Of a DNA stretch of 64,000 nt, positions 37,667 through 48,371 are shown one piece after another. The first letter of the stretch is position 1. Each line of letters starts with the position of its first letter. The position numbers were made by a program, and so were the translations under genes. Below the pieces are notes generated by a model. It worked only from the letters and a program-made list of their open reading frames with translations, was not told where the DNA came from and did not search any database. Source of the stretch: Hyphochytrium catenoides (taxonomy: Eukaryota; Sar; Hyphochytriomycetes; Hyphochytriales; Hyphochytriaceae); contig FLMG01002723.1 in the NCBI GenBank assembly GCA_900088475.1, positions 1 through 64,000 of the forward strand. Direction: 5' to 3'.

Positions 37667-40600
37667 ATGTGGTCCAGATCCTCAACCCACGGTATCAATG
37701 CGCACATGCGGGATGATGAAAGTGATGACGAGGCCTATGAAGATGCCAAGCTTTGTGCTTTGTTATACGATGGCATAGAGCCTGAAGATGACGCTGGATC
37801 ACTTGATAGTAACGGATGGCAAAGGGTGGAAAACATTGTGACCAGTATTGAGGTTGATGCCTGTGACAAATACCTCCTTGATGAGACTCTTGCTGAGACG
37901 GAAGCTGTGGTGAGTAGACTTGAAAGTCAGATGTTTCAACAGACTCCCGCTCCTCGAGAGCTAACGACGGTGGCTGAAGATGAGTTTGTTAGGTTTTGGC
38001 TAGACCCTGACTTCTTGGGGTGCATGCTCAGCTTTCTCAATCAGCACCTCCAGCAAGAAGCTTCTCGGGCTGAGCTTTTATCATTCATTAAGATCGAACT
38101 CTGGCTGATGGTCTACAATATCAGTGCTTCAGCCTTTTTTGACCCGGAAGCCTCCATGGGCTATCCAAGGGCTGCATTTGTGATGGCAGAGAAGCGCTAT
38201 TTCGAACTCCTGAAGGCTCTGGGTGGAGGGATGCTGGCTAACAGGGACGTTGCGGAGCCACAGTGGACAGAGCCCATAGAAGATGACAGGCACGTGGCAG
38301 AGGCGATGGACATAATCCGTAGGAAATGTGCCAGGATTGGCTACGTGAAGGGAATCTCAATTCTGGCGATAAATGATGATCTCATGCGGACTCGGAAACT
38401 CGAACGACTAAAACAAGGCCAGTGCATACAGTTTGGCATGCATGTTAATGGGTAATGACGCTGTACAAATGGAGAAAGGGTTCAATTGACAGAAAGGGAG
38501 AGAGAGAGAGAGGAGAGAGTTACGAAGAAGGAGAGAGACACAGAGGGACTGACGGAGAGAGAGAGACACAAAGAGACTGGCATAAAACCATAGGGAGTGG
38601 CTGTTGACAGGAAGGACAGGAAGCCCTGGCGACGACGGGGTGTAAGGATGTACTGGCTGCTGACTAATGGCTCTCCTATCACTCAACAGTTTGGGCGCTG
38701 TCCACCATGGGGCCGTGGTCTCCCTACGAACAGGGTTATATCTGGGAGGATTTGTTGATTCTGGGGTTGAGTCAACCTTGGATTGTGTGGAAGTCCTCCG
38801 AAGGTCTCTTGACAGCGCCAGTGCCAATGAAATCGTGGAGTTGCCTAACCTATTAGCTTGGGATCGGTGCTACGGCAACAACGCAGCGGGGATCACTCTC
38901 AAAGCTATAAAGAACGGCTTTGATCTGTTAGGGACGACCCAGCGTATCAACTCCTTCCCATTTACCTTCGGTCAAGGAGCGAGAGATTCCCAAGTTGAGG
39001 TGGAAGTGGCTGGAGGCCAAGCAGCGTACTGGTGCCGACGGGAGTTGGAAGGCCCGCAAGGGACACACAAATGGCAGTATGCTATGGCCTATCGGACAGG
39101 CGGGGGTAAGGTTGCGCTTGCGCAAACGACTCTTGAGCATCTCGCTGGTCCCGGGAAGTGGACCTACGTGCCTGCGTTTCAGGAGGATAGCGACGATCTA
39201 CCTTCTGAACCACTGTTCCGACTGTTTGAACTGAAAAAGGTCCAGCCTCTCACGGCGGCCCAGAGAACTCCCGACTGGTCCCTATTGCAAAAGTTCAGGG
39301 TAACGGAGTTGATTGCAGGTTCTATATGGCAAGCTCTAGCCAGTGTCGATCTCTTGAAGACCCAGGAAGAGCAAGATCATCAACTTAGGGAGGGACGGAG
39401 AGCGTGCGCTTCAGGAAGCCGAGAGCCCAACCGGTCATCTGCTGCTGGTAAACTCGAAGCATCCTATAAAAGGGTTCTGCAGATGCTACGGATAGGTATC
39501 CCGTCGACCAATACCCTAGATGCGAATGCTGAGCAAGATGCACCGTCCGTCACTTTAGAGGGGCTCCAGCAGTTGAAAGTTGATAACGGACTGGACGAGG
39601 TATGTGGGGTAAACACTATAGGGATCACCGGTAACAAAGAAGCTTTGACAGGAAGGATAATGAGGGCACCGAAGAGAGTTAGAGGTCGGAATGGTGAAAT
39701 TGAGGTTAACCTGGGACATACTTTCCTTAAGAAGTGGTTCCGAGAACCATTCAAGGGTTCCTACGTCTGCTCAAGAGAAGCAGAAGTGCGGTCTTTTAAT
39801 GAGGCCGAAGCCCTTAAGGACTTACCACGCTTCATTCGTCTCCACTGCCCGCGTCTGGATAGGGCTTCTGGATCTGGAACACATGTGATAGGTTGTGGAC
39901 TTCTGGTTAAAGCCATAAAGGAGTATGGGCTCCTCTCTACCCGCAATTGCCCGGAAGCGGCTTTCTCTCCCACTGCAATGATGATCATGGAGTCTTCTGA
40001 AGCCGGCAACTTTTTAGCTGGGGTTACGATACATTATACGAAGGGCATGAGAGACAGCAAAGAGGCGGAGGAACGTCGGTTGGAAAAGGAATATGGGAGG
40101 TATGTGAGAGCCTCTTTGTCTTTTGATCCGGAGCACCTGCAGCAACTAGTTCCCAATGTGGAGTATCGATCGCAGCTTCTGCATAGTATGGCCTGTGCTG
40201 GGGTGACGGACTGGTTCTATGTGGGTCTTTCACTCAACAATATCATCCGTGTGGTTCACGTGACCATCGGTGAAGAAGACATAGAACTTTACTCAGGTGC
40301 TGTTGCCTCCCTAAAAGAAAAGTACTTCCAGTGGGTGTATGATCCTGCTGCCCAGATTCCTGACTCGCTTTTGGCCGACGGGCGAAGTTTGGGAACTGGT
40401 GTAGATCGTTACACGGCCACAGAGACTCTTCATATGTGGCGAGTTCTCAATGAAATGGTCCTGGCGCGCGGACGCCCTTTTCCACCAGCTCTGCACCTGG
40501 TCCCGACCCTAATAGCGACACGGAGCCAAGTGGAGGCCGGCATTGAGCGGTTCAGACGCCACCGTGCTAACGATAGCATATTGCAAAGGAAGCTACACCC

Positions 40601-41540
40601 AATGGCACAGATATGGTTGAGAATGCTGAGGGCCCTCATTTATAACGCGCATCAGTCCCACATCCTCTTTCAGGTATTCCAGACACTCTCTGACCTCTAC
40701 TCTTCTTGTTTTCTCCAATTATAACACGTCCTACGTCCCATTGTTCCCCTTGCTATGTCTACCCTCGGACCGTGGCCAGACAATCGAGATGCTGAAGGAC
40801 TCCAGTCGATGTAAGAGCTTTAGGGAGTTCCAAGAAGCTAGAAGTCGTCCTCCGGGCAGTTTTATGCATTTCCTTGGGAAAGTGGTGCATTCTAGCGAGT
40901 TTGACGACTTCAGCATCACGCACAACCCGGGATCTCCGGACAGGAGCCAATTACGGCCAGCAAGGGTTAACGAAGCTCCTGCTTCCACTCAACTAGCTAA
41001 GGAGGTCCATGATTTGATGGCTAACTGCAAGTACAAGAAGGCCCAAGCGTTCAGCAAAGGCCCCTCTTATTTAAGGCTGACCGGGAGTCATCAACAGGTC
41101 AGAGTTCAAAGTTTCTAGTGCGTCGTTGTAAACCGAAACACTTACTTCAAATCTACTTCTGTTGCCTGACTTTGTTGGTGAATTAGGCATTACTTTCACC
41201 GGATATGGCGGCCAGGATACAGGCGAGATGTATCCTTTGCTGTGGTCGCCACCACGTAATCCGCAGCAGAGACCTTGATCCTTTTGAGACAGCACATAGC
41301 AGGCAAGGCTACAAGACCATGTTTGGTTGCGTCGAGTGTAAGGTCGCCCTCTGTGCGAGAAAGGAGAGGTGGAATGGAAAGAGTTGCTTTGACATCTTCC
41401 ACTCTGAGGAATCTTTGCCGAATCCCTGCTTGCGTCCAGAAGGGAATAGCGGGCTGATACAGAGTGACAGTACAACACACCATCCCCGCTCTTCCGGCCC
41501 TCCTTCTGGGAATCGAAAGAGAAAAGCGGGAACTAGGTAG
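37667..41540 (+). CDS. Large PiggyBac-like transposase-derived protein
   Basis: Four exons: 37667-38452, about 38688-40673, about 40780-41096, and about 41186-41540. The joins I checked are in phase, for example HVN then GLGAVHHG. I assign it to the DDE transposase family used by PiggyBac from ISILAINDDLMRTRKLERLK (first acidic site), then LLAWDRCYGNNAAG (second), and a C-terminal cysteine cluster CILCCGRHH then CVECKVALC and CFDIFH. This is the PiggyBac-type zinc-binding tail. Between the second and third sites is a long insert with TPDWSLLQKFRVTELIAG, resembling the R-x-x-x-(I/L)-T-(A/S)-S motif of YqaJ-like exonucleases; I recall similar proteins in oomycetes. Near the end, where the third acidic site would sit, the sequence reads VEAGIERF. 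No terminal repeats or TTAA target site duplication were found by eye, so it may be domesticated or immobile. Confidence 0.65.
38490..38580. repeat. GA-rich simple repeat in intron 1 of the PiggyBac-like gene
   Basis: Imperfect GA tracts within the first intron, with the same strand bias as other microsatellites in this window. Confidence 0.8.
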
Positions 41541-42573
41541 GGAGAAAGAAAACGGCGAAGAAGAGGATAATAGAAGACGAGAAGCAATTTCTGGCGAATT
41601 TTATGGATGCAGATAGCTAAAGGAGTCAAGGGTTAGATTCGTTGGAGGTTGTTGCCTGCAGACAGCACCGCCTAAGCCCCTACGATGAATATTTATGTCA
41701 GTACCAGGCTGGTCAAAGAGGGCTTCTCTGGCTGATAACGGCAGAGTGGTACTGTCTTCTGGCGTAGTGGACTTTAGACGATAAGTACAGGGTTATCTAT
41801 GAGTAGCTTGACGCTAAATCAGTCAAAGCTCAATGCTATATCCACATACTACCCTTTCCTGATCTTCCTAGCAATAGAGGTATTCTTACAGAGACGAGAA
41901 GTGAAGCACTCAGTCAAACCAGTCCTGCAGTAAACAGGAACCTGACGATATTGTGTCTCCGACAATAGCTGACGCTGGACCATCCCCAGCAGTCACGACA
42001 AGCTTGCAAGAGTGTATGCCCTTTTCTGTGAGAGGAATCAGTACCCCAGCTAATTTTAGGACTTATGACTCAGCAGCGAGCCCGTGTACCTTTCGCAATT
42101 GTGGGAATAAATGCAAAGATAAGAGGCTGGACGAACACTTTCTCATAACTCTTGAATAGTAATCGTGTCTTTTTGCTTTCTCCCCGCCGCGCATACCAAT
42201 TCCTGGAAAGGAAGTTGTCAGTAAAAAGCCCTTCCTTCTGGTCCTGCTTGACCTCCTCGACCTGCTGTTCACAGTCGGTACATGGTGCTCAAGCGCCGTC
42301 ACTGGAGGTATCAGTGGATTCTATTTTAGAAGCCCTCCCAGAGATCATGTGCTCAGCATGAGGGAACTCGGACGACTGCACTGATACAGATACAATTAGC
42401 AATAACATAAGTAGGGACCCACAAGGAGGTAATGCCTCCTCTATCATATCTATATAACATTTCTCTTCATGATGAAGTGATTGGTCCGCTCATAATAAGG
42501 AAGTTCCCTGTCTCGGCGCTCCTGGTCCTCGGTATCAAGACGCTTTATCTACAGTGACAGCAGTCAAGGCCTA
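41541..42573. other. Spacer after the PiggyBac-like gene, no gene seen
   Basis: Short frames only. It lies between two convergent genes. I saw no inverted repeat pairing with the region upstream of 37667, but a full comparison was not possible. Confidence 0.4.
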
Positions 42574-43574
42574 TCAGCTGACAATCGTCGTTCCCATGAC
42601 AGTATGGATAGAACCTACCAGATTTCGGGACAGGATGATGAGCAGCGTTGATAGGAAGACCAGACCTGTGGCACCAATAATAGCAAAGAAGCCATAGCCA
42701 TACTTCCAGACCGTACAAGAAGTCCCAGAGGCGGCACAGGACTTTTCAATGAGCTCCTTTAATGTGAGAAATGTTGTCCGGCTACCCGCGTTGTTGATGA
42801 GTTCTGAGATGGGAACCTCACCCAGGTTCGTGTGCATGAGGTACCATGTAACTATAGCCCCTGCACCAGCAATGGCTATGGAATTGAACATCAGCATTAG
42901 AGGCGGAAATCAAGGAGAGAAAGCCTTGAAGTCTCATGACGGGATAAAGTGAGAATTCAGGCAATGGTTACGCCGAACATGTAAAAAGAGATAAAGTGGA
43001 CGGAGTACGTACTTGCCACGCCGCCTAGGAAGTAGATGCATGAAAGCCGCACAGTGACGCTGCTTATATCATTGATAATGACAAAGATGATGGCAGTCAT
43101 TACAGCAGTACAACATACGCCTATTATGGCGCCAATGAGAGGGGCTAAGCGGACATTGCAAGCCGTGGTGATCGCATCACTCTCTCCTTCTTCGGAGACT
43201 TCGGCAAAGGAGTCTCTAGCAGAAGTGATTGGAAAGTTATCACTGTAGAATTGACAGTGAGTTAGTCTGGGGCCCCATTGGCTTTACATATAGTAAGACG
43301 CTTACCAAAACGCGTTCCACTTCTCGGACTTCTTCTGGTCTCCAAAGAACCTGAAAGGAAGTCCAACCTGAGGGACCACGCACTGTTCAACTCCCATAAT
43401 ATTACTCGTGTTCCAAAGGCCCCAGACATCCAAATGTAGCTTATACCCCGTGGGGCAGCTGTCTATAGGGGGCATGTCCATCCCCACAGTCCAGACTGGA
43501 GAGATCGTGGCTGCAAGGAAGGCACCAAATGCCAGAAGCGAGAACGTGAAGGCTACGGAAGGGTTACTATCCAT
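42574..43574 (-). CDS. Four-transmembrane protein with claudin/PMP22-like features
   Basis: Exon 1 starts at ATG 43574 (MDSNPSVAFTFSLLAFGAF), exon 2 begins DNFPITSARDSFAEV, and exon 3 runs from IAGAGAIVTWYLMHT to the stop at 42574. The two introns are joined in phase (TG plus T; A plus CC). Four membrane spans: SVAFTFSLLAFGAFLAA; RLAPLIGAIIGVCCTAVMT; VRLSCIYFLGGVATIAGAG; and YGFFAIIGATGLVFLSTLL. The first outer loop carries W...C then DVWGLWNTSN and C, reminiscent of the W-GLW-C-C signature of claudin/PMP22/EMP proteins, and of amastin/SUR7-like proteins in protists and fungi. The second outer loop has CAASGTSC. Length is about 230-240 residues, as in that superfamily. The assignment is by pattern, not by alignment. 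Confidence 0.65.
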
Positions 43575-46150
43575 ACAGCAGCAAGCGAATGGCACAATAG
43601 CATCTACCTAATAGCAGGCTTGGGGTGGTGAAGACCTTTTTAACGGGTGTACAAGCTGAATTCACCATCTTCCTGGGCGCCGGAGCAACGAAGAAACTTC
43701 CAGTGTACGCTCTACGAGGAGCGTTTTGGGTTGGTTCACTTGCTAAGGATAGCTCTGCCAGTTATAGAGCAAGCCCTTTACAGAAGAATGCCAGCTTCAA
43801 GCCACCGTCGGCCTCAGTAAGACTTGCATCGATAAGGGGCAGCAATATCTACTTTCTTCTCGGACAACTAACTCTGTACAAGAAACTCGCGCAGCACTAC
43901 ATGCAGGTGTACTGGGCGCGACTGTTTGACACACTCCCGCACACACCACAGGTAATCAGCTGAGGCTCCCTGCGCCAGACAGTAACAGTGCTGCCCTCCA
44001 GAGACAATAGCACATAACGAGGAGTGCTTGTGCTTGTGAATCTGACGAGCGTGCGCATTAAAAAGCTCTGTTGTTCTGTTTGCAGACCGCGCGCCCCGAG
44101 GCTTCATCAGAAAGAGACAGAGTTTTTATGGGAAGGTGCTGCCAATGACAGGGTAAGGGTAACGTCGCCCACCCGCAGTAGGCGGTGCCCCCAACCCAAC
44201 TTTCATCATAACCCAGATGGCACTACTTTCATGACCCTTATGACCCATTACCCGTATTATTTACTGGCATTATCGTTTAGATGATCGAGGTTGGATTATG
44301 GTTCTTAATTATGGGTACAGCTCAGTTTAGTATCCATAACAGGGGAGGTGAGGGACGACGTTGTGGTTACAGCAGTTCATTTTGGACTGAAGACCTTCCC
44401 CGGCAATTTTCCAACCTGTCAGTAAAAAAGGGCCAGTTTGTGATAACAAGGCTTCCTTCCTGCACACCCATCCTCTGTCTAACCCACAAACCCAGGGTAA
44501 TAATAAGCCCCGAAGGCTCACCCCACCCAACACTAGTAAGCTTACCCATAAGCCTCAAAGCCTATTTTGACTTACCGAGGTTCAGATCTACACTTCAAAA
44601 CTATTGTGGGAGCGCTTGGAGGGCAATAAAGTTGGGGTTTTGCTATATTAAAAAGAATAGACCCCGTTTTACTATCTTACTATGTTTGATCCCCTCAGCC
44701 TACATTCCTTAACGGCCAGTGCAAGTGGCTAAACATCCTCTAGGTAATAAATAGCGTTCGGCAGACTCAGGTGTGTTATGATCATGATGATGGCGTTCCA
44801 CATTTTATTGCGTTCTGGGTCTCATCATCCACCATCATCCCCTGGTACAAGTATCAACATACAGGGGCCATTAGTCAATATAATACCATTCCAGACATTA
44901 GCAGCAGAGGTTTGCTGCACATGGCGGTACACTGCTTGTGCTGTTGTCATCCAGAGGTGGTACTACTGCAGCTATTATTGCAGTATGAGAGGCTGCTTCT
45001 TTTTCGATCGATCATCCCTACTAATATTATCTTTTCTATAAAATTATGAGCACCTGAATGAGCAACAACAGGAGGGAAAGCACCAAAGTCATCTTCTTCA
45101 GAAGTATCAGACGTGATGAAAGCTCAAGATAAAGCTTTAATACAGAATTAGCAGATGAAACTTCTAGGACGACGCGGCAATAATGTGAAAAAGCAAGAAT
45201 ATTTCTCACCGTTCTTCGTCGTGGTAACAACAATGCCGACCGCCGATACCCTCTTCTTCTTGTTTAAAACATTAAAATAATCCGGTGGAATACTACTAGA
45301 GCCGGACCCCAAGAAGGACGCATGTTGTTGTAGAAGAAAGAGCAGCGGGGAGATATAAAAGAAGAGCATTTTGATGACACTGCTGCTGTCGTTTCCTTGG
45401 AAATGATTCTCTTCCAAATGTTGCTGTGCTATCTCCTTCTGGTGATGAGTTTTCCTTGTAGTCAAATGGGATGCGTGCACGTACGTAGTAGTTGGGTTTG
45501 GGAGCTGGAGGGTATAATTATGTCACGAGTCGAGTCTCTCCCTGCTGGAAGATTCGAAGAAGAAAAAAGCAGCAGAAGAAATACTACTACGATCAAGGAG
45601 GAAGAAATAAGAAGAACAGGAAGAAGAAAGAAGAAGAAGAGGAAGAAGAAGAGAACAAGAGCTACAAAGCCTTGTTGAGCTCTTCCTCAGCTCTACCACC
45701 ACCACCATCATCATCAACTTCTCTCCTTGTTGGTGGTTGCTTGTCATTACTGCTTTGTTAGAAGTGGTGCTGCAGTTACTGTATTTGTATAGCTCCAGGG
45801 GTAGGGAAGCATCTAGGATATCAGGCCTGATATACGGAATGCATAGATGCTGGGCTAGCCGTATTCAGTATGTGGCCCGGTGAGGGATGGAGGAGAGAGG
45901 TGTTTATGTGAAGCCATTCTTTGACCGTCCTTGTCCGTAGCAATCTGTGTCATTGCGCTTCAGCTGCTGTAGGTGATGCTGACCTCTTGAAGCTCTCAGG
46001 ACAAGTCTTCTGAACGTTGAGCCTCACAGCAGCAGAGCTAGTAAGCCTAGCTTCCTAGCCTGAGCGCCACGAAAGAGTTTCCAGGGCTGGGGCAGATCAA
46101 TGCGCCTGGTGAGGTAACTCCCAGATTGACTCCTCGTGCTGTGCAGAAAC
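43575..46150. other. Spacer of about 2.6 kb with low-complexity sequence and no supported gene
   Basis: Frames of up to about 140 codons exist (for example 44281-44712) but have no motif and read as noise, with stretches rich in A and T. A GAA/AAG tract near 45540-45660 and a CAC/CAT tract near 45695-45720 are simple repeats. Confidence 0.45.
45545..45660. repeat. (GAA)n-rich simple repeat
   Basis: A purine-only tract of GAA, AAG and GGA triplets, imperfect. Confidence 0.85.
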
Positions 46151-47296
46151 ATGAATCGAGCATATGGTGTGCTGCTCTCAAGATCGCTTGGGACTAGAAG
46201 AAGTGTTGGCACGATCATTGGTCTTAGACAGGTGGCTAGCCCTGCAATATTGCACAGAGACCACGCTAGCCGCTCTTACGCTTCTTGCTCCTCTTCAGAC
46301 GTCGGTCAGTGTTTCATTTAGATCGAGTCGATGTATCTCGGATACCACTAACGGACACACTGGGGATTGGCTTTGGAATGGATTTACTAATTCAGGAAAA
46401 GAGGTAGGTAAAGAACTCTTGTGTATGTACAAGGTCGTCCGCTCATTAAATAGTGGACAGGCCACATCGTTGTTTGGCAAGGACCCGGGCCCACTAGGCG
46501 GGTTTGAAGACGGCGGGGCATCCAATAAACATGAGATGGATCATGAAGTCAAAAAAGCACCCAGCCTAAAGGACGAACTCTCTGAGGAGGTCTACGATGA
46601 TATTAGGGAGATAGCTCTCAAGGAATTATCGCGGGGCCTTCGTAAGGGGAGAACACCTGAAGAAGAAGCGATGCTGGAGAGGACGGTATGTATATGAAGT
46701 ACTGCAGGAAAATTGCATGGTGTAAGGTCCTCAAATTCCTCGCTCTGCCAGCAACTTCGGACCCGCATTAAAGAAGAGGCCCGTGCACGCCTGGAGCGAG
46801 CTAGCGCTCTTAACGACCCTATAGTCGCAAAGATGGTCAACAGAATGATGAAAGCGGGGAAGAAATCAGTTAGTGAACGCATAATCCTGGAATCATTTAG
46901 AATTATCAAGGAGAAAATGCAGAACGAGCCGCGTACAGTTTTTCGGCAATGTGTAGAGAACATCTCTCCTTATGTGGAACTAAAGTCGACAAGGCGAGGA
47001 GGGGTCAACTTGCAGGTAAGAAAGTTTGTGGAAGAGTTTAAGGCCTTTGAGCTCTCGTCAAATCTTTAACTTCATGCCTTTAGGTTCCAGTCGCAATAGC
47101 GCCACAACGGCGGAGTTATTACGCGTTGACTTGGCTCGTCGCGGCGGCACGCAGGCGTTCCGGACGGGGAATGGCAGAAAAATTGGCAGCGGAGATCATG
47201 GATGGCTATCAGAAACAGGGTGGGGCGTTCAAACGACGAGAAGAGCTGCACGAGCTAGCAGCCATCAATGTGGCAAACATGGGGATGTTGAAATAG
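46151..47296 (+). CDS. MRPS7: Mitochondrial small ribosomal subunit protein uS7m
   Basis: Family uS7 binds the 3' major domain of small-subunit rRNA. The start ATG at 46151 gives MNRAYGVLLSRSLGTRRSV, a basic Ser-rich mitochondrial targeting peptide. Exons 2 and 3 make a long spacer region: DRVDVSRIPLTDTLGIGFGM, then GQATSLFGKDPGPLGGFEDG. The uS7 core starts in exon 4 with NDPIVAKMVNRMMKAGKKS, then VFRQCVENISPYVELKSTRR, and ends in exon 5 with VPVAIAPQRRSYYALTWLVA and RRRSGRGMAEKLAAEIMDGY. These are strong bacterial/mitochondrial-type uS7 matches. Stop TAG at 47294-47296. The long N-terminal extension before the core is typical of mitochondrial versions. Confidence 0.93.
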
Positions 47297-47552
47297 CTCT
47301 CTACCATGATTCATCGCCACGGCTCGAGCCATAGTGAATGTGCTCAATAATGTGGAGCAGTCCACATCTATTAAATATAAAATGCTGCGGCAGCAGACAT
47401 GGACGACAAGTTGTGGTTATTGTGCTATTCTAGGTTCAGTGAAGAAGGAGCTTATGCTTTCGTTTGTGACTCTATTGTATATACAATGGCCTGACACTAA
47501 GTGGCAGATTTAGTATACTGATATATATATGTCTATCCCAGATTTCGGCGGC

Positions 47553-48371
47553 CTAGAAGCACTGAGAAGTGGCAACTAAACTCATGGCGATCTCTGCCAG
47601 ATCAGCGTCATCAATAGTCTCAAACAGTAAGAGACTATCGTCAGTATTAACGTCTGGATCGATGAGATTTGGTTGTTCACACTGAGAGAGCTCCACTACT
47701 CTGAATGGGCTTTTTTCTAGCTCTCCTTGAGCCCTAGGGAGAGAAAGTAAGCCTGAAGTGAGGCCACTAGTACTGCTTACATCTTGCTGGTTTTGGATAC
47801 TTGAGAGACAGGGGGCCAGGAAATCGTCGTCACATCCTGTCAGGAGATAATCCCACAGGGCAGCGGTTGATGGTGTCCGGACTAACTCTGACTTGACAGT
47901 TACGGGACTGGAGCAGATCAGTGAATCTTTGAACTGCCTTTTAGGCGCTACTGTCTGTTCTGGAGATAATACTGCAGCGAGAGGTCTCTTCCTTGAGCCT
48001 TTGTTTCTCTTCGGATACTCCCGCCCGCTGCACTTGACGCACAAGCTGCCCGCAACTTGTGGGCAATTCTTATGGCACTTCCGGCACTTGGGCTTCTTAT
48101 CAGGGGAAAGATGTCTTTGGCAAAGACCCTCTCTTCCTCTTGCGACCCTGCCGCAGTCTGGCACTGAGCACAGGGTGCGGCCATTCTTGACCAGTCTTTG
48201 CATTCTTTGTTGTGGTTGTTCGGCTCCAAAATCCTGCATAACGCTAGTGGGGCTTGCCAATGGTGATGTGCACCCGCTTTCCAATTTTATAGGGCAGTAG
48301 TGTACCGTAGGGATCTGAATGTTAGCTTCAAAGAGATAATTTGTAACTGGGAGGAGGCATGATTGCGCCAT
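47553..48371 (-). CDS. Cys-rich zinc-finger, probable DNA-binding/transcription regulator
   Basis: The start ATG at 48371 gives MAQSCLLPVTNYLFEANIQI. The centre has a cluster of cysteines and histidines: CSVPDCGRVARGREGLCQRH, then CRKCHKNCPQVAGSLCVKC, followed by a basic stretch KRNKGSRKRPL that could be a nuclear localisation signal. The first unit (C-x4-C ... C-x2-H) is the kind found repeatedly in WRKY19-like proteins of plants and in oomycete proteins. The tail is Ser-rich and acidic, with a hydrophobic-acidic end (LLLFETIDDADLAEIAM) such as activation regions show. The frame runs upstream of 48371 without an ATG up to 48482, so an additional 5' exon may exist. Function is inferred only. 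Confidence 0.65.
   Translation of the reverse strand: MAQSCLLPVTNYLFEANIQIPTVHYCPIKLESGCTSPLASPTSVMQDFGAEQPQQRMQRLVKNGRTLCSVPDCGRVARGREGLCQRHLSPDKKPKCRKCHKNCPQVAGSLCVKCSGREYPKRNKGSRKRPLAAVLSPEQTVAPKRQFKDSLICSSPVTVKSELVRTPSTAALWDYLLTGCDDDFLAPCLSSIQNQQDVSSTSGLTSGLLSLPRAQGELEKSPFRVVELSQCEQPNLIDPDVNTDDSLLLFETIDDADLAEIAMSLVATSQCF

Noticed and set aside
44281-44712. Plus-strand frame of 143 codons
   Set aside because: No domain, unusual composition, and no neighbouring splice partner; most likely chance.
45397-45761. Lys/Arg/Glu-rich frames
   Set aside because: They come from a purine (GAA) simple repeat.
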